Origin: Rachycentron canadum
Taxonomy: Eukaryota; Chordata; Actinopteri; Carangiformes; Rachycentridae
NCBI GenBank assembly: GCA_038496675.1
Contig: CM076662.1
Coordinates: forward strand, 14,202,645-14,266,644
Direction of reading: 5' to 3'
Length of the DNA: 64,000 bases
Positions 48,569-60,600 of this stretch are shown in pieces (the first letter of the stretch is position 1; each line of letters starts with the position of its first letter). The position numbers were made by a program, and so were the translations under genes. The notes under the pieces were generated by a model that was not told the origin of the DNA, made no database searches, and was given only the letters and a program-made list of their open reading frames with translations.

Positions 48569-51500
48569 AAGGAAGAGGTGTAATGCTGTTTGTTAAGGTA
48601 CCTGAGCTGACCTGTGACCTGTGTGCATGCATGTTCAAGCAAGTTGTGGAATGCAGGAGTCAGACAAAACATCCTGCTCAGTAATATTAGATACCATGCA
48701 GTAGGTTGTAATTCTTGTGACAGCCTTATAGGTGAATAAACACTTTTGCTGAGCAAATGAAGCGACATTGGGAACATCCCTTCAGACGGTGAGTTGCAGT
48801 GCAGGCAGATGTCAGGATCATCTAATAAGCTAGGCTATGAAAATGTAGCTATGTCTGTAGTTTGTCCACCTGCAAACACATCACAGATTATGAAATGATC
48901 AGTGAATGTTGAATGAAAGGATGTTCTCTGGCTTTTCATCTTTACTAATTAATGATTAGTGCTTAAATAGTATATAAAGCCTGCATGTAACATAGGTCGT
49001 TTCAAGCTCCTTCTTATACTCAAGGTTATAAAACCCAAAATATGCCCAAACGCTTCAGTGTAGAGTTTTCTGTTGTTCACAAATGGTCACTCCACAGCCA
49101 TCTCTTTCCATGGCTCTGGGGCACATTTGCACTTTCTTCTTGTTCACGCCAGCGAGGAGAATCTGTCACGGCTCCATTTACAGGACTGACAAACTAAACT
49201 CATGACAGAAGAAACTTTTTTTTTTTACATGTATGAATTGGTGGAGATAGAATTCTTGTTGTTTTTATTTATTTGCATTTATTTTTTATTTATTTGCGTA
49301 CCTGTACCTTTTATTAGACCCCTGGGCTCAAATGATTGATTGCATGTAGTCTTTCTTCTCTCTCGTCCTCTTTCTTCTGTCTCTCTGTCTTTGTATTTAT
49401 TCTATAACTACTGCCCCATGAACAAAAAAACAAGTTACACTAAAATATCAAAACATTAAATTTTTTACTGTGCTTTCTTAGCAAGAATTAGTTGAAAGGA
49501 TTGGTACCACCTTTGCATATATCTGTTGAATATTAGACCACAACTAGGAGAATGTTTTTGTTTGACGTTCTGTCAAATTTTTTCATTCAAGGAAAAGACA
49601 AACATTTACCAATGCTGACTCCAAGTGTAAGTCCAAGTTGATGGGGCAACACTGTCTCGTGACAGTCAGATACTCTTGTTTTCAAATCCCTCTAGAGTCT
49701 TTGCATGTTCCTGTATTGGCATGGGTTTCCTCTATATACTTCTGACCCTAAAAGTCATGCATGTTAGGTAATAGTCCTGGCTTTGGAGCGCGGCTGAAGT
49801 TGGCTGCCATGGTTGAAGTCTGGGCAAGACGGTGGGGAATATTCTTACAACTCTAAAATGAATGTAAAATGAGCTTTGAAGTAAGTAGCAAACAGGGGGG
49901 CAAGATTATTTTAATCATGTTAATATGTATTCTTTGTTCACCTGATGCTAAGTTTAGAAAAAATCGGCAGGACATGACAAGCACTGCATAGATGACAATG
50001 CTACTAACATACAGTTGTAACATACAGCCAGTGACACCTATTCATGCATGTTACTTGGCAGTATCAGCTTTTCTTATAATTTCCTTTCATTTCTCCTTAT
50101 TCTCAGCGGACTAAAGCCTCATAGAAAAGCTCTCTTCATAGAAAGAGCTGTGTCTCTTGTGTCTCTCCACATTTTTTTTAATCTCTACTGTGCTGTAAGA
50201 TGTCTGCTGCCTAAGAATCTCCATGTCTATGATGTATCTATCAACAATGTGTCCTGATGTGCTTGACTGCCAGATAACACTGTTTTCATTATAACAGATT
50301 GGCCCCACATGTCATCAAAACACAGGGAGAGTCATGCGAGGGCCTGCTGCATAATTCCCTCCTATTTATCTGGGGACCATTCTAATTTAATTTTACATGC
50401 AATTGCCTCAGTCTGCCCACTGTATGTTCTCAGCAGCAGACATGAATTACAGAAATAATTGGCTCATACAAAATATGTTAGAAAGAGTTGTGTCTCGCCA
50501 CTGTTTGCTCCACTGACAACACTTTACTCTCTACCCATCTGTTCTTTACCTCAACTAACCATCTGACCTCCTGCAAATCTCCCACAGCAGTATGGCTTTT
50601 CAGGCATTGATGAGCCTAAAACCATACTCTCCCCTAACCTTGCTCCTAAGGGTCTACTTTATTTCTGACTTCCCTGAGATCCACCCATAGACATGGGTTG
50701 CATAAACTAGGCCATCTGATGAGCATAGATCAATACTGGGCCTATATCTATGGAGAGATGTGATGGGAATTAAACAAGAGCAGTAATGTTTCAAAGACTG
50801 TGTGCTCATCATCAGGGATGTAAAGCTGGAAGGAGGGCGTCAGCGGCACCCGTCAGGAGGCGTCAGTGCCAAGGAGATGGTGATCGGGCTGGAGGGAGTG
50901 GAGTTGGGTGCAGATGGAAAGGTGAGAAATGAGCAGAAATGTGTGCGTGTATGGAAGAGGAATGTTTTCATCTATTGTCGATTATACATTCATTAAGATA
51001 TAGTTAACGAAATGTTTAAATAATGGTAAAGCTGTTGGGTTTTTTTTAGTTCAGTTACAGAGTACAGGATGTTACTGTGATGATGTTTGCTCCGATATCA
51101 TGTGAGGAGTATGTGGAGGTGGTTCTTGATTTTTCTCACAACTGCATTCATTCCAGGAAACTTCTCAAAATAAAATGAACAAAGCTACCAATTATTCTAC
51201 ACCACATAAAGCGTATTTACAGCTACCGATGAGAAGAATGTGGCTAATTCAACAAATATTTCTTTAAATAAAGGTTCATTCACATTTTAACTACATAAAA
51301 AACATGACCTTTATGCTCAGTGTTGAACTGTAAATGCAGCTATTTAATGGATATGGAAATGGCTGAAAACGGCCAAGGTTCAACTTCTGAATACTATTGC
51401 TCATGTGCAACTGTTTTAATAACAGATAATACAGTATGTATATAAAAAAAGTGTTTTAACTTTTCTGAAATGTTTTTCTTCCAGACTTATCTTAAAGGCA

Positions 51501-54500
51501 AACTTCTTTGTATCAGTTTCTTTTTCCGTTGCTTAATCCAACACTTTTAAAAAGTGGAAGCTAACGTTAGTTGCAGTGGCATGCTAAAATGCTTAAAATG
51601 CTAAAATGATGCTAAGTAACGATTTCCCACAGTATCCACGCGTTCATGAGTGGGTTGAATGCCTGCATAGTAAACACATTCACCCAGTCATAGCTCAGCA
51701 ATGCTTGAGTTTTAAAGGAAGATGAGCTAGCTCACATGCTTGTTAGTTGCTAGCCGCTACATAGGCTTGAATACCATGAGGCCAGCTAATCTCCCATCTT
51801 ACTTTCCTTCAAATGATTAAGCTTAAACATTGCAGCTGAAGGTAAAACTAATAAACTTAGAAGATGTTTTGTCCTGCAAATTTTCCACAAATCAACGCAC
51901 TTTAAGCTAATTTGAATGGGGCAATAGGCCTTTTTCCAAGTAGTATTTTAAGATTTTGTAACAGGGCCAGCCCAGGTGTAATTAAACACATTTTTAACAA
52001 CTGCATTTCAGTTAGAGAAGTTAAATACATGCTCCGGTGAATGTGTATGCTTACTGGTATTGTATACTGGGACACTGGGCCATTGCTAATGTTATTGGTA
52101 CTAGCTGTGCTTTTCTCGCCTTGACAAAATACTCTGAGGTTGAACAGGCGCAAATTGTTTTAGGGTTTTCTAATACAGACATGACTGTATATGCCTGTGT
52201 CTGCAGACTGTATCCTACACCCAGTTCCTGTATCCCACTAATGTGCTGGGTGGTCGAAGAAACACCATCGACTCCACCTCTTCCTTTTCTCAATCTCGTA
52301 ACGCCAGCCACCGCAGCCTCAGTTTGGGCCGAGCCAACAGCAACCAGAGCAGCCTAGACACAGGTGAGTTGGCCACTATTAAAAAATAAACATATTGATT
52401 GCTTAACTTTATTCATGATGGCAGATGTATATTCCTCAATCACATTTTCTGTTTATTTTGTTCATGTTTTGTTTGGTTCTATCCAGTATGTTTTTATTGT
52501 AAAAGAAATAATTCTGCAAATGTGAACCTCTGGCTCAACCTCTGTTGTTGTGTTTGTGCACATGGCAGGGAATGATTTGGGCGACTTTCGTGAGTACGAT
52601 CCCAATCTGCTGGATGACCCACAGTGGCCTTGTGGAAAACACAAGAGAGTCCTCATCTTCCCCTCCTACATGGTGAGAAAGTACTCTAGCTGCGTCTAAC
52701 ACACTCCCATCAGCCATAACAACAACAACAACAACAGCAACTGCAGCCTTGTCCTCTTGAGGGAATAATGGAAAGGTTGTTTTTATCCAGGACATCATTC
52801 ACTGAAATAGATTCCCCTCTGTTTTGACATGTTTTGTCCAGATGTCCTGCAATCTCTCTTTTTCAGTTGTTATTTTTTATCACCATGGGCCTTTAGGTTT
52901 TCCACCATAACCAAGAACAATAACGCACCAAAAAGATTTGTCTGATTCAAGAGATTCTTTCTGAAAAAGTCCCCCTGAAATATATCAGCTGTTATTGAAA
53001 GGGAGCCAGGAGGATGTTTCAGACAGTTTTAATCAGGAAGGTCACTGGGTCCAAGCTTTCTCTCACCTTCTGGGGCTTAAAGAATATATTTACTTTATAC
53101 CCATGTAGAGTGCAGTAGCTGTTGCACAGCCCTTGACCAGTGCTGTAGCTAGTGTAGTGTTTGTCTCAGCACTAATCACTCTCACTTTTCCGGAAAAGAA
53201 CGGATGTTTTATTGTAGTTGAAAAATAAAAAATAAAAAAACACCCTGACTAGACTCCCACCTCATTCTTTCCTGGGCTCTGTTTTTGTTACAGAGACTGG
53301 CAGAATACACAACAAGGACTGACATAGTTGAAATGTTCAGTCAAGGCCAGGCTGTGCTTTTTTTTTTTTCTCCTCTCTTCCTCCAATTACAAAAACCCGG
53401 CGTCTCACAACAATAGCTATTGTGTTTGCTACAGGAATGGAACCAGTAAATTCTCAGCATTTCAGGTTTTAAACACAGGCTGTTTGGGAGACATGACTCT
53501 CTAACTGAACTTTCAAGTTCAAGCAGGGAATGAAAGCGTTTAGCGTGCAATTGAGGAAGTGCTCGCATGAAATTGAATAGGATTGTAAAGGGAGGACAAC
53601 ATTGCTTATGTCATTTTAAATGCGGTAAGGTAGCATGTTTAGTGGCTTGTAGATTTCTGAGTTAAAACATGGAATAATGAAATGTGTTAATGTGCTGATA
53701 CAAGTTAGCTTGAGATGGGGTGATATGGTTATTCATAGTTTTTTTTTTTTTTTGGGAGGGGGGGCAGGAAGGAAAAAAACAATCCAATAAAGTGGTTGAG
53801 ATAATCTGGTTTTAGTGTTAGAGGTCAAATTGAAAATCAGAGCAGCCAAAACCGTTGGCAAGAATGCTGGACACATAGTTATGCTAAGTATAGTGAAGCA
53901 AAACCAATAAATTGGTCTGTAGGATTTCTGGGATCTCATGTTTTTTATTTGGGTCATTATTTTTGTTGTTTTGGTAACGACGTTAGTGTTCACCACCTAT
54001 AATCTGGGGGTTCACAGGTCCTAGTTGTAATGAACAGAATTATGAGAGAGAGAGAGAGACTTTTAAATTGAAGTTGTGAATTCAACCGAGAGCTAGAAAT
54101 TCACTTTTGAGTTTAGAGCCAACCTTCAGCTCCTCATTAAACTGTCCTAATGCAACTCACTTACCTACTGTTCAAAGCATGCTGTAACAAGCGCTAAAGA
54201 TTGTTTTACTGAGCCTTGAAGACAGCTTGGAAAGCTCACCAGAGAACTGAGTATGTTCTGTGTCCTCTAGGTTCTTAAATGAAAAGGCTGGTGATAGTCT
54301 GTGTTTTCCTGAATGTCTCAATCCCATAAAAAGATCAAAACCAAAAACATGGTTGTCTGCCTCTCAGCTATGTTGTACACCTCCGTTGTGTCCGCTGCAC
54401 TTGTGACTACGTGCTGCAGGACTGATGCAAAGCAAACTATATGGAAAATATCACCCAGTAACACCAGTGTTCAGTAGGCCTCATTGTGAGACAGTGGAAT

Positions 54501-55604
54501 CCAACACTAGTGTGTGAGGATCCAGTCACCGTTCTCAGTTGTGGTAGTGTGGTCATTCTCTGGTTTTCCTTTTCAGACTACTGTCATTGAATACGTCAAA
54601 CCCTCTGACCTCAAGAAGGACATGAACGAAACCTTCAAGGAGAAATTCCCCCACATACGACTCACACTCAGCAAGATAAGAAGGTAAAACAGAACAGACA
54701 GAAATGTTTATATGTTTTTTTTACAATAAAGATGATATAAATTTGAACTGGAGCTGTTTAATTTCTCTTCCTTAATGTAGTTTTCTTAATTTTCCCTTCT
54801 CTCTCTTTTCCTTCCTTTGTTCTTTTTTTTTTTTTTTTTTTTTTTTCCCCCATCCTGTCCAGCTTGAAAAGGGAGATAAGAAAGTTGGCCCAGGATGAGT
54901 GTGGTTATGAGGAACCCACGGTGGCCATGGCTTTCGTCTACTTTGAAAAACTCGTTCTTCAAGGCAAACTAAACAAGCAGAATCGGAAACTTTGTGCTGG
55001 GGCCTGCGTCCTTCTGGCGGCCAAGATTGGTGGTGATCTCAAGAAACATGAAGTCAAGCTCCTGATAGATGTAAGTTTCCTTGTGTCTTTAAGATACTCC
55101 CGGTACAACAGATCAAAGGGCCAGTTACACAAATCAGTCAACGAGTTAAACAAAGTGAAAACTGAAAATCTTATGTGGCAAATAGCCTTCATCATATTAA
55201 AGTGTGCAAAGACGACAAATTTAGTTTATTCTTTAGTAAAATCATAAACTGCTAGTGTGTTGCCATTGCTCGCATTGATAGGCATCACTTTTACTTTTTT
55301 ATTTTTTCTTGTTTTAGTCTGCTATTAGCCAGAGCAGGGCCAGACCTCATGAAATGCTAGTTAACACTAGTAAGTGGGTGCGGTTCTGAGTTATGAAGAA
55401 GCAATAAGGAATGCAGCGTTACATCTACATCTTTTTTTTTTTTTTTTTTTTTCTTTTTGGCAGAAACTGGAGGAGAGGTTCAGAGTGAACCGCAGAGAGC
55501 TGATAGCCTTCGAGTTCCCTGTCCTGGTGGCGCTAGAGTTCAACCTTCACCTGCCCGAGCACGAGATCATGCCCCACTACAGACGCCTGCTGCAGACTTC
55601 CTAG
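38227..55604 (+). CDS. CABLES1: CDK5 and ABL1 enzyme substrate 1 (Cables1)
   Basis: Adaptor protein that links cyclin-dependent kinases with non-receptor tyrosine kinases, so promoting inhibitory Tyr phosphorylation of CDKs. Ten coding exons: 38227-38834, 45976-46047, 46170-46262, 47395-47472, 50816-50921, 52207-52363, 52569-52672, 54577-54683, 54863-55070 and 55464-55604. All junctions keep phase; the product is 557 aa against about 633 in human. Residues 1-202 are low-complexity with the family block DPRRRQAALSFL-NISLDG (30-46) and a run of 16 Ala (87-102). The middle has RSSLETLEDIEENAPLRR, FIKNMRQHD and IGLEGVELGADGK. The C-terminal third (about 430-557) is the cyclin-box-like domain, with EEPTVAMAFVYFEKL and LCAGACVLLAAKIG, ending MPHYRRLLQTS. 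CABLES2 is a less likely identity because NPC1 and GATA6 flank the gene. Confidence 0.95.
38835..45975 (+). other. CABLES1: CABLES1 intron 1 (7.1 kb)
   Basis: No nested gene was recognised. It holds a G run at 38882-38900, poly(C) at about 39007-39016, a GTT repeat at 40482-40500, poly(T) at 41580-41594, a repeat at 43440-43900 and a poly(T)/poly(G) stretch at 45514-45547. Large first introns often carry enhancers, but no specific element is supported. Confidence 0.6.
43440..43900 (+). repeat. Percomorph interspersed repeat in CABLES1 intron 1
   Basis: Matches in order a common fish repeat as I remember it: gttggcaaacagttcctcat, atattcactctcatctta, ggcctccaccaaccactgag, ttagctactaaatgtgct, tatcttcaccagccagatgc, taagtttgtctgttgttgca, gagcaggtaggtaacagtga and aacaatgctaatgggagc. 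Confidence 0.55.
45976..46047 (+). CDS. CABLES1: CABLES1 exon 2
   Basis: Acceptor ttctcag|AC and donor CGCAG|GTAGTA, phase 2 at both ends. It encodes RLISQRSSLETLEDIEENAP and LR, nearly identical to human CABLES1. Confidence 0.95.
46170..46262 (+). CDS. CABLES1: CABLES1 exon 3
   Basis: Acceptor acaccttag|AT and donor GGAAG|GTATGA, phase 2 at both ends. It encodes CRTLSGSPRPKSFKKVHFIK and then NMRQHDMRNG. Confidence 0.95.
47395..47472 (+). CDS. CABLES1: CABLES1 exon 4
   Basis: Acceptor tttatag|GA and donor GCAGG|GTATGT, phase 2 at both ends. It encodes IVLISGRRSFYSVFSVLPYR and DCSQAG. Confidence 0.93.
47473..50815 (+). other. CABLES1: CABLES1 intron 4
   Basis: A 3.3 kb intron with a CA microsatellite and a weak copy of a fish repeat at about 49690-49775 (tctttgcatgttcctgta, ggcatgggtttcctc, catgcatgttaggta). 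No exon-like frame was seen beyond the two flanking exons. Confidence 0.55.
48519..48565. repeat. (CA)n microsatellite in CABLES1 intron 4
   Basis: About 23 pure CA units. Confidence 0.97.
50816..50921 (+). CDS. CABLES1: CABLES1 exon 5
   Basis: Acceptor catcatcag|GG at 50815/50816 and donor GAAAG|GTGAGA after 50921 (phase 0). It encodes DVKLEGGRQRHPSGGVSAKE and then MVIGLEGVELGADGK. Confidence 0.93.
52207..52363 (+). CDS. CABLES1: CABLES1 exon 6
   Basis: Acceptor tgtctgcag|AC and donor CACAG|GTGAGT, ending in phase 1. It encodes TVSYTQFLYPTNVLGGRRNT and a Ser-rich stretch (IDSTSSFSQSRNASHRSLSL), a likely phosphorylated linker. Confidence 0.93.
52569..52672 (+). CDS. CABLES1: CABLES1 exon 7
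   Basis: Acceptor atggcag|GG and donor TACATG|GTGAGA, ending in phase 0. It encodes NDLGDFREYDPNLLDDPQWP and CGKHKRVLIFPSYM. Confidence 0.95.
52673..54576 (+). other. CABLES1: CABLES1 intron 7
   Basis: A 1.9 kb intron. It has an (AAC)n run at about 52720-52736 and a poly(T)/poly(G) stretch at 53739-53765. Nothing coding was recognised. Confidence 0.55.
54577..54683 (+). CDS. CABLES1: CABLES1 exon 8
   Basis: Acceptor cttttcag|AC and donor AGAAG|GTAAAA, ending in phase 2. It encodes TTVIEYVKPSDLKKDMNETF and KEKFPHIRLTLSKIR, the start of the conserved C-terminal domain. Confidence 0.95.
54863..55070 (+). CDS. CABLES1: CABLES1 exon 9 (cyclin-box core)
   Basis: The acceptor gtccag|CT follows a long poly(T) tract at about 54823-54846; donor GAT|GTAAGT after 55070 (phase 0). 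It encodes residues 443-511 with the cyclin-like helices, including EEPTVAMAFVYFEKL and KLCAGACVLLAAKIG. Confidence 0.95.
55464..55604 (+). CDS. CABLES1: CABLES1 last coding exon
   Basis: Acceptor tttttggcag|AA after a poly(T) tract, stop TAG at 55602-55604. It encodes residues 512-557, including RRELIAFEFPVLVALEFNLH and the end MPHYRRLLQTS. Confidence 0.95.
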   Translation, partial: KLEERFRVNRRELIAFEFPVLVALEFNLHLPEHEIMPHYRRLLQTS

Positions 55605-56656
55605 CATTGGTGACCCATCAGGAGGAGGCCCACCAGGTTCTCCACCTGATCTACTCCCCCACGGTATCCATCCTCCCACCGCCCTCTCACAGCTTCAATG
55701 TACCGCTTGTGTTGTCGCTCGACAGCAACCGTTTATCACCTCCGACAACACTCTCCTTCATCTCAGACTTGGAATCAGCCAAAGGGACACGTATTTTTAA
55801 ACAAACTTTTCTCAATTTTTTTTTTTTTTTTTTTTTGACTTCTACATTCATCATCACTACACAGACTTCAAGGAAAGGGTTCAACTTTCTGCAAACAAGC
55901 AGATTTTCTAGTTTGCATGTTTCACATCTCATCTTTTTGTAAACTTTAGACCTCTCTTGTTGCTGAAGGGAGCATTTTTTTTTTTTTTTTCTTGAATCTG
56001 ATGAACTTCTTTTTTTCTCAGTGAAAGCAACCAATGATTGTAATATTTTTATCATCTCTCTTCTTTAATCTCCATCTTGTAAACTTAAATATGATTGGTT
56101 GCCTCCTGACCTGCATAAATTGGAAACGGAAGCCCTTTAAGTGGCTGGTTTTGGCTGGACTGATATTCCTCAGTGTGACTCATCTTTTCGCAAGTCATCA
56201 TCTTATAAAAGTGCACTTTTTGCAAATTGCAAGACATGGGCAGAACGGGGACTCTTTTTTTTCTTCTTTTTTTTTTTTCCCAGAATTTTAATGAGCTTGG
56301 GAACGAACCCTGAAAAATAAGCTGTGTTCACAAACACCACACGCAATTAATTTGAATGGACCTTGGATTTGTTTTTCTCTCGTGTTTCATTCGCTATATT
56401 CTAGCCACAACTTATCCGCATGACAAGAAATGATTGTTTGTACACAGGTACTTGCGTACAAGATGGGACTTCCTATTTTCACTAAAGTGTTCCATTCATT
56501 TTTCTACCAGTCAGATGCTTGCCATGGACTTATGGAGACCTGACCCCCTTTTATCAATGTCGAATTTCCTGTGCTCTATGTTAGAGTGTATCGCTCGCAC
56601 ATTTACAGTGCTGTAATGGAGGTGAAGGTGGTCGCTCGGTGAAGTTGTTCATGAGT

Positions 56657-56658
<2 letters not shown>

Positions 56659-56689
<31 letters not shown>

Positions 56690-56935
56690 CCATTAACCAG
56701 TGATGAGGATTAGCAGCAGGGTGGCATCAGGGTGCTCTAGTTTCGAGAGAGAACATCCTTTACCTGGTGGATCTGGGTCAAGACCCTGTGCCAGTAATTG
56801 TCCTCCTGCTGAAGTGTCCTTGAGCAAGACACTGAGTCCCTTCAGGCTTAAGGGATGCTGCTCTTTGACTGACCCTGACCTCTGAGGAGGAGAAAAAACT
56901 AAAGATCTCAACAAGGACCCATGACAGCCCCAACA
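56659..56935 (+). mobile_element. tRNA-derived SINE-like repeat in the CABLES1 3' UTR
   Basis: The order is ggtgctctagtttcgagaga (box A-like, about 56731-56750), acctggtggatctgggtcaa, ggtcaagaccc (box B-like), ctgaagtgtccttgagcaag, acactgagtcccttcagg and ggatgctgctctttgact, ending gaccctgacctctgag. This is the head and body of a common fish SINE as I remember it. A 30-base poly(A) run lies directly before it. Confidence 0.6.
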
Positions 56936-57394
56936 TTTACATATAACAAGAATTAGCATTTGCTGATTTGAAATGTAAAGATGTTTAAAAAAAAAAAAAA
57001 AAAGAAACTGAAAGACAATTGTGCCAATGTGACCAATTTTTTAAAAAAAAAGTATTATTCCATTTATTTGGCATGTTATCCCAACTTGATTTTCTTTTTT
57101 ATTACCTTAAAATCACACAATACCACAGAGTGTTGAGAGGCCAACAATTCAGACAGGAGCCCTACAGGAGTATTTCATGCTGCTCCAAGTATTGATGATA
57201 TTTCAGCTGAAATGATCACAAGACAAAACCAAATTTTAGTGATTGAAGTTTGGATTGTGATGATTTTAAGGTGGGGGAGGGGATGCTGAGCTTCTTTCTG
57301 TTTGCAAGCCCAAAGATTTTGCTGTAAGATGCACACTAAACACTCTGTCAGGAAAAGACTCATGGGCGACACCTACTACCTGTGTATGTTTGTA

Positions 57395-57400
57395 AATAAA
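57395..57400 (+). terminator. CABLES1: CABLES1 poly(A) signal AATAAA
   Basis: The hexamer in tgtaaataaattgctttg is followed by a T/GT-rich stretch (ttgctttgcttgttc). It is 1.8 kb after the stop codon. Confidence 0.6.
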
Positions 57401-57479
57401 TTGCTTTGCTTGTTCAATCAAAACAAGACTCTGACGTGTTGATGCTTCACCTCTATTGAGCCTAATGCGAATCTACATC

Positions 57480-57690
57480 CTTACGACTTCACTGGCCCCG
57501 GACTTCTCCTCTAGTGCCACCATAAGGTTTTAAGTCAAATGTCCTGACAACTATTGGATGGATTGCCGTCAAAATTTGGTACAGATGTGCACGACCCCCT
57601 CCGGATTAAACGTCCTGAATCCTCAAATTTCAGTATTGTCTAAATTTCAAGCACGGTCTCACAGCCACTAGCCTAGCACAGCTAGTGGTT
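57480..57690 (+). repeat. Percomorph interspersed repeat (fragment)
   Basis: Recognised by ctattggatggattgccgtc, aaaatttggtacagatgtgc, ctctagtgccaccataaggt and cacagccactagcctagcac. The same family as 21680-22135. Confidence 0.6.
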
Positions 57691-60600
57691 TAAATAAATC
57701 TCATCTAGGATATTATTGAAACTTCTTATCCCTGACTAGTGGGGCAGGTTAGTTCTGCTTCGCTTTAGGTTGTGTTACAATCAATCTGCCAGACTGAAAC
57801 CAGGTCTTTTCGCCAGAGTTCCTTGGCGCACAGTGAAAATGTGATTATCAGCTCGTAAACAAGTTTCGCTTCTGCTTCTCAACATGGGCTGCTCCCTGTC
57901 TGCCTTTTTTTTTTTTTCAGTCTAAAGTTCAGCACAGTAGACAATGTGCTTTTTAAATGCACTGCAGTACATAACACAGCTAATGATTAACCCAGGGCTG
58001 TGGTCTTATGAGTATAAATTTCACTATTTCTTCCCTGTTAACTTGTCCACATTTAAGCAGACGCAGGACTCCATCTCCAATCGTCCGAAATCTAACTGCA
58101 GCCTCTTGCAAATTAAATTTCAAATTTCAATTATGCTATTGCCGTATAAGAAATGACCTGCCTGGATCCAATTTGATGCTTTAAAGCTGTGTAATGGTGC
58201 ATCTTGTATATTAATTTGTAGCACTTCAGATGCAAAGGAAATTCCCATGAATCACATGGGACTTGAGCTCAGAATGAGAAGATCAGTGGCTCTGCTGCTG
58301 CTCTACATGTTGCCAAAAGCCCTCATTTGTATTGTCAGTATCAGCGATTCTGTTCATTTTTGTTTGACTATTTTATTGTGTGGCCACAAGCATCACGGTT
58401 TTGTTAAGTTCTTTAATGTCAGTTGATGTGAGTCACGAGGCAGTTCATCAACTTAACACGCATTTTTTTTCCAGCTGTCAGGCCGGATCATTTCAGGACA
58501 TTGACTCAGGTGTGACACCAGAAGCCTCGGCTGGAAATGAATTGCACCTGCTGCTCTGATGCAATCTGAGAGGTCAGTTTCTCATTGAGTGGGAACTCTC
58601 CTGCCCGACACATATCCAACGTAAACAAGGCCCACAGTCACGCCAGTCTCGTGCTGCCATCAAAACAAACAGGCCGGGCCCGAGTGTGGACACATGGCAT
58701 ACGTGGCTTAGTCCCCTCCATTGACGGCCTAATTCCCCCCTCTCCGCCTCATAAAGGGGTCTATTGACAGCCCTTCCTGAGCCCTGCTCACACATAAGTG
58801 ACCCTCATTGTGAAAATATGTGTACCATCGTTTGGGGCAAGGTCTATTGCCCTTCCCTTTAAAATAACATTTGGCTGAAACGGCATTTTGCCCCTTTCCT
58901 GTCATGATACTGTGACTCAGGGCTTTTCCACCATTTGCAGTAGATTGTAAACATGGAAGTATGGACACTGACACTGCTGAAATACCTTTAGGGGAACCCG
59001 CTTGATTCCCTTAATCTTGGGTTTTGTTCAGTAGCAGCATCATAGGATATTACAAGTTTGTCTGTGCTTTCTCAGTTTTTGTTATTTACACAATGTACAA
59101 ACAGGTTTCTAGCATGAACAAGTGCATCTATCTAAATAGAGCAGCTTCTTTTTCAGGAACTGAAACATTTTTCTTTAACCAAAACTGGTCTGTGGTCAGG
59201 AGGGGCACTGCAGGTGGACCTGAAAATCTGATCCTCTCTATGTGTTGGACAAGGCCACCTAATCCCTTTTGTTCCACCCCAAGAGTCTATTTCAGAGACA
59301 ACTGAACCCACTGTAACAGAAAACCAGTGACGCAAAGCGGCACATTAAACGCTCCTTACACTTACTTATTGATGGATCTTTAAAAGAAAAAAGAACAAAA
59401 AAAAAAACACCCAGATCAACTTTTTTTTTTTTTTTTTGAAGTGGATGTGTTAGAGGCCCCAATGTGAGTCCAAGGACAACTGTGGGAGAAAAGGCTAGAG
59501 GGTGGACTGATAGGTTTAAGTCTGAACACAGGACACTTGATACTCGAAGCAGCTGTGATGCACAAAACACATAACAGACCAGTAATAGGGGGTGTGGCTG
59601 TTTCCTGCAATTATAATGTAATAAACCTCATTAGAAACTTCTGAGTAGTTTAGTTGAGATGTCAGTCAACAATACTTGTTTGAAATCACACTTAGATAAC
59701 TAACTCACACATTCACTTTTTAGCCCAAACATAACCATGGAATTCAACAGGATGATTGTTGTAATTGCTGCTCCTGGGCTGTATCAATTAACGGATTATT
59801 GGGAGATTATTTTCTAGATAAGATAAGATAAGATAGATAAATAGATTTTTTTTTAAATTCCAGGGATTGATAATCTGGGGTCACTGTCGTTCAAACTGCG
59901 GACAGTGGGCGGGAGATTCACTTGGCCCATCAGAGCAAATTATACAAAAAAAATCTTTCATAATAAAACCCTCCTGGGTGACTTTGCCTGCAGGAGATTA
60001 CACAATATACTGCCATTTTTTTTTTTTTTTTTTTTTTTTTTACATATATGGAATCTACTTTAACTGTTTTGGTCAAATGAAAGAGTAAATATATTATATA
60101 TACATGGTATAATTTTATGTTTTAAAATTTACTGCCATTCTCTCTATGTTGGATTGGATTATTTTTGTTCCATTTACATTACCATGTAATTTGAATCAAG
60201 TTTCTTCTTTGCTTTTGTTTCTCACACCCTATTTACAACACCCTTTCTGTACAGTATGTGCCTGTCATAATAAAAGATGAGGGCAGGTCAGAGTCTAGTA
60301 AGAGGCAAGCCTTGCACATCTTACATAATACTGCTCTCACAACCTGTATACTCTCCCCTGCAGACAGCACAGCAGACCTGCAGAGGAAATTAATATTTTA
60401 ATCTCTCAGCCAGATTCAAAGAACAGTCCCCGCACTCACAGGGAAGCGGATAAATAAGTCATGAGCTGGAGGTTTGTGTGACAACAGGGTCGGACAGACA
60501 GTCACAACAACATGCGCAGGGAGGAAGTAAACAGCTCTGGGTTTGGCAGCGACTTTCCAATGGGATGTGAGTGACTGATGGCCTCTAAAGTTTCAGAATA

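Larger units (their letters stand above)
55605..57420 (+). other. CABLES1: CABLES1 3' UTR
   Basis: Extends from the stop to just past AATAAA at 57395-57400. It is T-rich early on, has a poly(A) run at 56659-56688 and a SINE-like insertion at about 56690-56935. No earlier canonical hexamer was noticed. Confidence 0.55.

Noticed and set aside
38227..55604. CABLES2 as the identity
   Set aside because: CABLES2 lies next to GATA5 in vertebrates; here NPC1 follows and the exon sequences are very close to CABLES1.
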